Shown here: piece by piece, positions 1 to 4,321 of the stretch
Position numbering within the stretch: position 1 is the stretch's first letter
How the letters are laid out: every line of letters begins with the position of its first letter
Assembly: GCA_016777745.1 (NCBI GenBank)
Contig: JADHQX010000022.1
Span: forward strand, 1 to 13,596
Source: Candidatus Pelagibacterales bacterium
Lineage (GTDB): Bacteria; Pseudomonadota; Alphaproteobacteria; Pelagibacterales; AG-422-B15
Reading direction: 5' to 3'
DNA length: 13,596 nt
Made by a program: the position numbers and the translations under genes
Notes under the pieces: generated by a model
Databases searched by the model: none
What the model saw: only the letters and a program-made list of their open reading frames with translations
Told to the model about the DNA's origin: nothing

Positions 1-144
1 CAATACGACCCTCATTTTTTTAAGGGCGCTACTCATTCCACCGATAAGGTTGAACTGAAAGATATGACGCCCGCGGAGATAACCGCTTACAGTAAAGGTT
101 ATAAAACTGCCGAAGCTGATGGCAGTCAAAAGGATTGGGGGTAA
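1..144 (+). CDS. 3' end of an unidentified phage protein (partial)
   Basis: An open frame enters from the left edge and ends with TAA at 142-144, giving the last 47 residues of a protein (ending GSQKDWG). The visible part is hydrophilic and rich in Lys, Asp and Thr, with a short predicted helix around MTPAEITAYSKGYKTAE, and no membrane segment or catalytic motif. The stop is followed one base later by the ATG of a tiny ORF, so the two would share a transcript that ends at the terminator near 253-277. I do not recognise the family. The reading frame is well supported because codon use looks natural and the downstream terminator fits the end of a gene unit. Confidence 0.6.
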   Translation, partial: QYDPHFFKGATHSTDKVELKDMTPAEITAYSKGYKTAEADGSQKDWG

Positions 145-145
145 T

Positions 146-238
146 ATGTTTTTGATCGAATGGATTTATAAACTTTTATTTGGCGAAGACGCGGGCGAGG
201 ATTTGAAGCCGCCCCCGTCTAAACGAAAACGAAAATAA
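146..238 (+). CDS. Possible 30-residue small protein, amphipathic with a basic tail
   Basis: ATG at 146 lies one base after the preceding stop codon and has a G-run (137-141) four bases upstream that could act as a weak ribosome binding site. The product begins MFLIEWIYKLLFGEDAGE, a short hydrophobic/amphipathic helix, then a proline stretch (PPPS) and ends in the basic tail KRKRK. It is followed directly by an intrinsic terminator. The design (membrane-seeking N-terminus, positively charged C-terminus) suits a small membrane-associated phage peptide, but no family is recognised. Its shortness means it could be chance; translational coupling to the upstream gene is the main argument for it. 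Confidence 0.4.
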   Translation: MFLIEWIYKLLFGEDAGEDLKPPPSKRKRK

Positions 239-252
239 AATAACAAAATATT

Positions 253-277
253 AGCCCGGTTGACTCCGGGCTTTTTT
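253..277 (+). terminator. Intrinsic terminator after the first gene unit
   Basis: A perfect 7-bp GC-rich stem (AGCCCGG at 253-259 pairing with CCGGGCT at 266-272) with a 6-base loop is followed by a run of six T (272-277). It closes the transcript entering from the left and isolates it from the next cassette. Confidence 0.85.
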
Positions 278-301
278 ATGGTGTAAGGTATGCGATAAAT
301 C

Positions 302-327
302 TTATACACAACTATGGGGGCAACCAT
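302..327 (+). promoter_or_regulatory. Candidate promoter -10 and 5' leader hairpin of the DUF7227-like gene
   Basis: TTATAC (302-307) is a plausible -10 element, but no good -35 is visible. A start 6-8 bases downstream would fall at about 313-315, where a small hairpin begins: ATGG (314-317), loop GGGCAA (318-323), CCAT (324-327). The same GGGCAA hexamer lies in the leaders of the next three cassettes. The G-run in the hairpin also doubles as the ribosome binding site for ATG 326, so folding could control translation. Confidence 0.4.
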
Positions 328-1072
328 GTTAAAGACAGTAGAAACAAGCAGAGCAGAAAAAACCAACGGGATCGCCGTTACCTATCGCGCAGGCAATGGC
401 GAAAAGTATGCGACCTGCCCGGCATCTTGCAAAATGAATTGCAGCGGTAAAGGTGCGCAGGAAATTGACGCAGATTATTTTGATGCGTTATTGGATGCGG
501 TTCCGAATAAAGGCCAGTCTTTTACCTATACGCATTTCAGTTGGAATAAATGGGCCGACAAATTGAAGCCGGGTAAAACGGTGGTTAACTTTTCTGCGGA
601 TACTTTAGTAAGTGCTGCCGCAGCATCGCGAGCGGTCCCGACCGTTGTAGTGCTGCCGGAATCCGAATGGGAGAACGGGAAAAAAACCAGCGCACCATTG
701 TTTGGTCTAACTAATAACCGCGGCGATTTTATAGTTTCGGACCGGGTGCCGGTGGTTCGTTGTCCCGCAGAATACCGTGATGGCTTTAGTTGCCGGGATT
801 GTGGGAACGGTGACCCGTTATGTGCTCGACTAGATCGAAACTTTATAGTCGGATTTACGGCGCACGGTGCCAGCAAGAAAAAAGCCGCGGACCCGGAAAC
901 CCGCGGCGGATGTTATGCCGACGGCGGAAACGTTCGCCTACATTGGGACGCCACTAGCAACCACCACCAGCCCGACGAAACCGACGGCGAAAAGTTAAAA
1001 CGGTTTGCCAAGTCTTTACCGCCGCGCAGTATTATCCGCCACCACGTCGCCGGGGATATTGGGGCGGAATAA
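326..1072 (+). CDS. Cysteine-rich DUF7227/Gp88-like phage protein with rearranged block order
   Basis: A 248-residue cytoplasmic protein of unknown biochemical role. It carries blocks I associate with phage DUF7227/Gp88-type proteins: TCPASC (30-35), GQSFTYTH (63-70), VVNFSADTL (86-94), TVVVLPE (106-112), RCPAEY then SCRDCG and PLC (145-166), VGFTAHGASKKKA (175-187), GGCYADGGNVRLHW (194-207) and RHHVAGDIG (238-246). Eight cysteines (31, 35, 39, 146, 156, 159, 166, 196) suggest metal or iron-sulfur binding, though CX3CX3C is not the CX3CX2C of radical SAM enzymes. In the usual order the GCYA...LHW...RHNxAGD block follows TCPxSC directly; here it is at the C-terminus. ATG 326 is preferred over in-frame ATG 314 because GGGG (316-320) gives ATG 326 a ribosome binding site and ATG 314 has none. 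Confidence 0.7.
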   Translation: MLKTVETSRAEKTNGIAVTYRAGNGEKYATCPASCKMNCSGKGAQEIDADYFDALLDAVPNKGQSFTYTHFSWNKWADKLKPGKTVVNFSADTLVSAAAASRAVPTVVVLPESEWENGKKTSAPLFGLTNNRGDFIVSDRVPVVRCPAEYRDGFSCRDCGNGDPLCARLDRNFIVGFTAHGASKKKAADPETRGGCYADGGNVRLHWDATSNHHQPDETDGEKLKRFAKSLPPRSIIRHHVAGDIGAE

Positions 1073-1089
1073 CTTTTTTAAATATTAGG

Positions 1090-1144
1090 TTGCGCAGTAT
1101 GGGAATATCTGCGATAGTATGGGAACAGACCGGGCAATGGTCTG
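1090..1144 (+). promoter_or_regulatory. Candidate promoter, repeated operator-like site and leader hairpin before the DUF932 gene
   Basis: TTGCGC (1090-1095) and TAGTAT (1115-1120), 19 bases apart, form a weak sigma70-like promoter. AGTATGGGAA is repeated exactly at 1096-1105 and 1116-1125, a 20-bp offset (about two helical turns), with the second copy overlapping the -10, which suits a repressor or activator site. At the expected transcript start lies a hairpin: CAGACC (1126-1131), loop GGGCAAT (1132-1138), GGTCTG (1139-1144). The leader then runs to the ribosome binding site ACGGAGAA ahead of ATG 1173. Confidence 0.5.
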
Positions 1145-1172
1145 CAATTAACTTAAAAACGGAGAAGTAAAA

Positions 1173-2363
1173 ATGACTTATCAAACAAACGCATTTGCGC
1201 ACGGTATCGGAAACTCTGCTGTTTCGTCCCAATGGTTTAGCCGCCCGGACGATCAAAAGTTTTTATCACTTGATGATATGTTGGCGCACAAAAAAATCGA
1301 CTCGCAACGGATGACAAGCCGAACGGTTGATACTCACAAAATCCAAATCATTGGAGACTTTGACGAAGCGAACCCAAGCCGCGGAGACTTGCGGATTGAG
1401 TACGCCGACGACAACCACCGCGAGCACGTGAACAGCCCAACCAATTGGAGCTTTGGACAATTGTCCCAACTGGCCGGAGCGCCTGCGGGTTATCTTAAAG
1501 ACTTGCCCGCACCATTGGCGGCGGATTGCATTCAATGGGGTTTGAAATATAACCGGGGCAAAGAATTGATTAAGGTATACGGCAGCCAAGCCGACGGCGG
1601 AGAATTGCGAGCCGCAACTGGTCCCGACTATGGCCGCATTTATGATTGGGAAATACTCGAACCAATTAAACATTTGGTTGATCAGTCCGGCGGACGTTGG
1701 AAAGTGCCGGGGATGATGACGGGCAGCAACAACGGCATGGCGGTTTATGATCCAGAAATACCCGTTTCAATGGATACCACTACATTGTTCGCCAGCGACC
1801 GCGACGTTTTTGTGTTCTTGGTGGATGATCGCAACCCTATCGAAGTCGGTAAGCTTGCCAACGGTGAGCCGGATTTAATGTTCCGCGGGTTCTATGCTTG
1901 GAACAGTGAGACCGGCAGCAAAACGGCAGGCATTGCGGCAATGTATCTGCGCGGGGTTTGTATGAATCGCAACCTATGGGGCGTCGAGAATTTCCAAGAG
2001 ATTAAAATACGCCACACCAAATTCGCCCCGGATCGTTTCGCCTACGAAGCCCGCCCGGCTTTGGAAAGCTTTGCGCATGGTGCGACCGCCACATTTATCG
2101 AGGGCGTTCAAGCCGCGAAAGCTGCCAAGATTGCGACCGATGACGAAAGCCGTTTAGAGTTTCTAAGCAAACGCGCAGGGTTGTCCGGGCGCATGGCGAA
2201 AGCCGCAGCCGCCCGGCATATGGTCGAAGAGGGCCGCCCGGTCGAAACGGTATGGGACGCAGCGCAGGCCATAACCGCAATCGCTCGCGACATTCCACAC
2301 CAAGACGCCCGCATTGAGGTCGAGAAAAAAGCCGGGGCTTTATTGGATAAAGTCGCAGCCTAG
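1173..2363 (+). CDS. DUF932 phage/plasmid-like protein
   Basis: This 396-residue protein matches the DUF932 (phage/plasmid-like, TIGR03299-type) family, whose members are widespread in phages and plasmids and have no settled function, although links to DNA metabolism are often guessed. Diagnostic stretches are LRAATGPDYGRIYDWEIL in the middle of the protein and, further on, RGFYAWNSETGSKTAGIA followed by LRGVCMNRNLWGVE, the usual FxxxNSExG...CxN core. The C-terminal third is Ala-rich and helical. There is no signal peptide or membrane segment. The start is set by GGAGAAG (1161-1167) five bases before ATG 1173. It is a single-gene transcription unit, with its own promoter region upstream and a terminator at 2385-2411. 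Confidence 0.85.
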   Translation: MTYQTNAFAHGIGNSAVSSQWFSRPDDQKFLSLDDMLAHKKIDSQRMTSRTVDTHKIQIIGDFDEANPSRGDLRIEYADDNHREHVNSPTNWSFGQLSQLAGAPAGYLKDLPAPLAADCIQWGLKYNRGKELIKVYGSQADGGELRAATGPDYGRIYDWEILEPIKHLVDQSGGRWKVPGMMTGSNNGMAVYDPEIPVSMDTTTLFASDRDVFVFLVDDRNPIEVGKLANGEPDLMFRGFYAWNSETGSKTAGIAAMYLRGVCMNRNLWGVENFQEIKIRHTKFAPDRFAYEARPALESFAHGATATFIEGVQAAKAAKIATDDESRLEFLSKRAGLSGRMAKAAAARHMVEEGRPVETVWDAAQAITAIARDIPHQDARIEVEKKAGALLDKVAA

Positions 2364-2384
2364 ACCAAACCGCAGCACCAAACG

Positions 2385-2411
2385 AAAGCCCGCCATTGTG
2401 CGGGCTTTTTT
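2385..2411 (+). terminator. Intrinsic terminator after the DUF932 gene
   Basis: GCCCGC (2388-2393) pairs with GCGGGC (2400-2405) around loop CATTGT, extended by AAA/TTT, and is followed by a T-run to 2411. The stem is nearly the same as those at 3065-3089 and 3774-3798, so this terminator type has been copied within the region. Confidence 0.88.
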
Positions 2412-2418
2412 GTGGGGG

Positions 2419-2473
2419 TTTACTTTCTATAAAGTTATCCCATATAATCCCATACGACGGCGGGCAAGCCGTC
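2419..2473 (+). promoter_or_regulatory. Sigma70-type promoter with 5' leader hairpin
   Basis: TTTACT (2419-2424) and a perfect TATAAT (2443-2448) are 18 bases apart. Transcription would start near 2455, exactly where a 6-bp hairpin begins: GACGGC (2456-2461), loop GGGCAA (2462-2467), GCCGTC (2468-2473). The promoter at 3097-3126 has the same -35, same spacing, same -10 and a shared spacer core (AAAGTTATC), so the two are duplicates. It starts eight bases after the upstream terminator's T-run. Confidence 0.8.
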
Positions 2474-2498
2474 CCAACTAACTAACGGAGAAGTAAAC

Positions 2499-2876
2499 AT
2501 GATCGACATTAAATCAAACATAGACCACCTTGATGCACTGGCCGCGCAGTATCTGGCCGATGACTTGACCGAAACCGGCAAAGATATTCGAGCCGCAGCG
2601 GCGGACCTTAAAAACTTGCGGGACTATGCGGTCCAGCTTGAACGCAACATTGAGCGGATGAGCGCGGACATTCAAACCTTAAAAGACAGCGCCGGTATTT
2701 CTCTCGTTAACGAACTGGAGCGGTTTATTGATCGCCGGATATCTGCAAAGCTTGACGATATAAACCCCAACGAAGAGGACATCCGCCAGCAGGTGCGCAG
2801 CATGATCCAAGAGGGTGACATCGTGGTAACGGTTGACCATTCAAGCATTGACCTAGAACTAAGTTTGGAGGTTTAA
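2499..2876 (+). CDS. Acidic helical phage protein of unknown function
   Basis: The 125-residue product is acidic and largely helical. Residues about 5-65 have heptad-like spacing of Leu/Ile/Ala (for example LKNLRDYAVQLERNIERMS), suggesting a coiled coil and therefore an oligomer. A second helix (NELERFIDRRISAKLDD) follows, and the end (IVVTVDHSSIDLELSLEV) looks like beta strands. No catalytic motif, signal peptide or membrane segment is visible and I do not recognise the family. The start is fixed by GGAGAAG (2488-2494) and the leader ACGGAGAAGTAAAC, shared with its neighbours. It is the first gene of a two-gene unit: the next ATG (2879) lies two bases after its stop. Confidence 0.75.
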   Translation: MIDIKSNIDHLDALAAQYLADDLTETGKDIRAAAADLKNLRDYAVQLERNIERMSADIQTLKDSAGISLVNELERFIDRRISAKLDDINPNEEDIRQQVRSMIQEGDIVVTVDHSSIDLELSLEV

Positions 2877-2878
2877 CG

Positions 2879-3055
2879 ATGATAGCAACCACTAGAAAGC
2901 AGCGCGAGGCACTGGCCCGGAAATGGCAGCAGGACCCGCAAGGTTTAACCTACCGACAATTTCGCGCCACCGTGTTGGGCGGCTGGGATTGTATAATGGT
3001 CCGCTGGTGTGGGATGTGGCTTGGAATTGAGCCGGACGGATACACCCACAGTTAA
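2879..3055 (+). CDS. Small conserved-looking phage protein (MWLGIEPDGYTHS type)
   Basis: A 58-residue ORF starting two bases after the upstream stop, with GGAGG (2867-2871) as ribosome binding site. The N-terminus is basic and helical (TRKQREALARKWQQ), followed by TYRQFRATVLGG and a Trp/Cys-rich end (CIMVRWCGMWLGIEPDGYTHS apart from the first residues). From memory, short phage proteins with this layout, a basic helix then an ending like MWLGIExDGYTHS, occur in many unrelated phages, which supports it as a real gene. No function is known to me. It closes the two-gene unit and is followed by the terminator at 3065-3089. Confidence 0.75.
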   Translation: MIATTRKQREALARKWQQDPQGLTYRQFRATVLGGWDCIMVRWCGMWLGIEPDGYTHS

Positions 3056-3064
3056 CACTAAACC

Positions 3065-3089
3065 AAGCCCGCCACGTGCGGGCTTTTTT
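3065..3089 (+). terminator. Intrinsic terminator after the two-gene unit
   Basis: GCCCGC (3067-3072) pairs with GCGGGC (3078-3083) around CACGT, with flanking AA/TT pairs and six T (3084-3089). It is identical in stem and loop to the one at 3774-3798. Confidence 0.88.
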
Positions 3090-3096
3090 ATGCGGG

Positions 3097-3153
3097 TTTA
3101 CTTTTTCCAAAGTTATCGCATATAATCCTATAACCGGGGCAACAACGCACCGG
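3097..3153 (+). promoter_or_regulatory. Sigma70-type promoter with leader hairpin, copy of the one at 2419
   Basis: TTTACT (3097-3102), 18-base spacer, TATAAT (3121-3126). The spacer shares AAAGTTATC with the promoter at 2419-2448. Near the expected start (about 3133) CCGG (3134-3137) can pair with CCGG (3150-3153), and GGGCAA (3137-3142) lies at the 5' side of that loop. The -10 overlaps TTATCGCATA (3113-3122), a ten-base word found inverted at 289-298. Confidence 0.78.
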
Positions 3154-3172
3154 CAACAACGGAGAAATAAAA

Positions 3173-3589
3173 ATGACTAACATAATTGAAATGAAACTAA
3201 GACCTTCGGACGTGGTGCTGGATCGCGTCTTTAACCCGGCAGCGGATGACCAGCTGGGCGGGGCAACGCCAGCACAATTGGCGGAGGCCTGCGGGATAAT
3301 CCCGGACTTCTTTTGTCAAGCTTGCTTGATGGCTGCACCCTTAACGCTGGACAACATCGCCGCCGGGATGGATAGCGTTTACCAGTTCGGCGGGTTCAAC
3401 GCGTACCCGTTCAAGGGTTCGATTGATGACCACGACGGCACGTATCAAAGCGAATATGAAGACGACGACGCATTGCCACCGCTGGCGCGTTTCATCTTCG
3501 AGGGGTTCGAGTGCTTTGTCTATGAGTACGGGATCGCCGCGATCCGCGACCGTGCAACCCGTGAGACTAAGATAGCGAGGTTTGACTAA
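3173..3589 (+). CDS. Acidic phage protein of unknown function (138 aa)
   Basis: A 138-residue soluble acidic protein. Visible segments are a short N-terminal region, an Ala/Leu-rich helix with three cysteines in the first half (around GIIPDFFCQACLMAAPLT), a central aromatic stretch YQFGGFNAYPFKG, an Asp/Glu-rich turn (YEDDD), and a C-terminal half that alternates strands and aromatic residues and ends KIARFD. It looks like one compact domain typical of small accessory phage proteins, but I cannot name a family. The start is set by GGAGAAA (3161-3167) before ATG 3173 in the leader shared with the two upstream cassettes. Its stop overlaps the ATG of the next gene (TAATG at 3587-3591), so the two are translationally coupled. 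Confidence 0.75.
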   Translation: MTNIIEMKLRPSDVVLDRVFNPAADDQLGGATPAQLAEACGIIPDFFCQACLMAAPLTLDNIAAGMDSVYQFGGFNAYPFKGSIDDHDGTYQSEYEDDDALPPLARFIFEGFECFVYEYGIAAIRDRATRETKIARFD

Positions 3590-3753
3590 TGATTGCCGAA
3601 CATAAACCCGATCTAATGACGCCAGGGCAAAAGCTGCAATTCCACCTTCAATTCATGGGGGTAATGGGTATGGCTGGCCGCGAAGAGGAACGCGACAAGC
3701 ACTACATCAAAGCGCAGGAGATCGCGCAGGAGATGATCGACGCTGGCCACTAG
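3589..3753 (+). CDS. Small helical phage protein (54 aa), coupled to the preceding gene
   Basis: ATG 3589 overlaps the upstream TAA by one base (TAATG), a classic coupling signal, and the ORF ends at 3753 just ahead of a terminator. The product is Met- and charge-rich: an N-terminal TPGQKLQFHLQFMGVMGMAG stretch and an amphipathic C-terminal helix (REEERDKHYIKAQEIAQEM). There is no membrane segment long enough to be convincing. It is too short for confident family assignment and could be a small regulatory or adaptor protein. The position between a real gene and its terminator is the best evidence that it is expressed. Confidence 0.6.
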   Translation: MIAEHKPDLMTPGQKLQFHLQFMGVMGMAGREEERDKHYIKAQEIAQEMIDAGH

Positions 3754-3773
3754 CGCCACCGCTCCGCAACACT

Positions 3774-3798
3774 AAGCCCGCCACGTGCGGGCTTTTTT
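3774..3798 (+). terminator. Intrinsic terminator closing the accessory cassettes
   Basis: GCCCGC (3776-3781), loop CACGT, GCGGGC (3787-3792) and six T (3793-3798). It has the same stem and loop as the terminator at 3065-3089 and separates the accessory cassettes from the non-coding island and late operon. Confidence 0.88.
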
Positions 3799-3840
3799 AT
3801 TGCCTAGTGTTTAAGAGTTAAATAGGGCGGGCCGTGCCCC

Positions 3841-4140
3841 GCGTACCAGTTCCCAAACCTACGGGCCGCGATCCCGTGGCCGGTGGCCGGTGGCCGGGCA
3901 CCTTGGCCGGTGGCCGTTAACCGCTGCGCGAGCTGCGCGACGCGATGACCCCAGCCGGTGAAAGTTAACCCGCGCCCGGTCCGCCGTGGTCCGCGATCCG
4001 CTGCCAGTTGCCCCCGGTCCGCTGGCCGCTGGCCGTGGTCCATCCGCCGGGAAAAACGCGCAGGGTCCCCCGGCTATCGGGTCAAATGCCCCGGACTGAG
4101 CGCCAAGGAGCGCGATCCAGCGCGCACGGCCCCGCGCTTA
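3841..4140. repeat. GC-rich non-coding island with short tandem repeats
   Basis: About 72% G+C by hand count over five 60-base rows, against roughly 45-55% in flanking genes. It holds seven NTGGCCG heptamers: three in tandem (3876-3896), two in tandem (3903-3916) and two in tandem (4022-4035). It also holds GGTCCGC three times (3978, 3988, 4016; the first two ten bases apart) and a tandem GCTGCGCGA (3923-3940). Open frames crossing it give low-complexity Arg/Gly/Pro/Ala peptides with no ribosome binding site, so I call no gene. Iteron-like repeats next to the terminase suggest an origin, a packaging site or a protein-binding array. A structured RNA is also possible. Confidence 0.6.
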
Positions 4141-4207
4141 CGAGACGGGAGCATGTGCCATGTTTCTCGCGAATAATTACTATAAAATTTAAAATAAGAT
4201 TAACTGT

Positions 4208-4237
4208 CTTATATTTGTGCTTAAAATCGCATACAAT
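4208..4237 (+). promoter_or_regulatory. Candidate late-operon promoter
   Basis: TACAAT (4232-4237) is a good -10, in the context AATCGCATACAAT that resembles the -10 of the promoter at 3121. The -35 is poor (CTTATA, 4208-4213, 18 bases upstream). It lies in a stretch of about 20% G+C right after the GC-rich island. A start near 4244 would put the parS-like palindromes at the very beginning of the transcript, so a bound protein could block this promoter. Confidence 0.5.
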
Positions 4238-4245
4238 ACGTGTTA

Positions 4246-4261
4246 TGTTTCACGTGAAACA
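4246..4261. other. parS-like palindrome 1 (ParB binding-site consensus)
   Basis: TGTTTCACGTGAAACA is a perfect 16-bp inverted repeat, extended to 18 bp by flanking A/T. It equals the consensus of bacterial chromosomal parS sites, bound by the CTP-dependent clamp ParB. No ParB gene is visible in this window, so the ligand could be the host's ParB or a phage protein encoded elsewhere. Confidence 0.75.
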
Positions 4262-4268
4262 TCGTAAT

Positions 4269-4284
4269 TGTTCCACGTGGAACA
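4269..4284. other. parS-like palindrome 2
   Basis: TGTTCCACGTGGAACA is a second perfect 16-bp palindrome, differing from the first only by one symmetric pair (T/A to C/G), a change that keeps both dyad symmetry and fit to the degenerate parS consensus. Its centre is 23 bp from that of the first site, about two helical turns. It ends 38 bases before the terminase start codon. Confidence 0.75.
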
Positions 4285-4321
4285 TTAAAAACTGCGTATG
4301 AAAAATTAGCTAGGGACCCCT

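Noticed and set aside
314..325. ATG 314 as the start of the DUF7227-like gene
   Set aside because: No ribosome binding site precedes it, while its own G-run serves ATG 326 at proper spacing.
3804..4043. 79-codon open frame on the minus strand across the GC-rich island
   Set aside because: Its peptide is low-complexity Gly/Arg/Pro produced by the NTGGCCG repeats, it lacks a ribosome binding site, and it runs against all other genes. High G+C suppresses stop codons, so a long frame is expected by chance.
4161..4176. TGTTTCTCGCGAATAA as a third parS site
   Set aside because: Only about 12 of 16 positions match and the dyad is broken, so it is probably chance.
3958..4301. Two plus-strand open frames (3958-4176 and 4008-4301) leading toward terL
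   Set aside because: They begin inside the GC-rich repeats without a ribosome binding site, have unnatural composition, and the longer one runs through the promoter and both parS-like palindromes. A small terminase was considered, but no such features are present.
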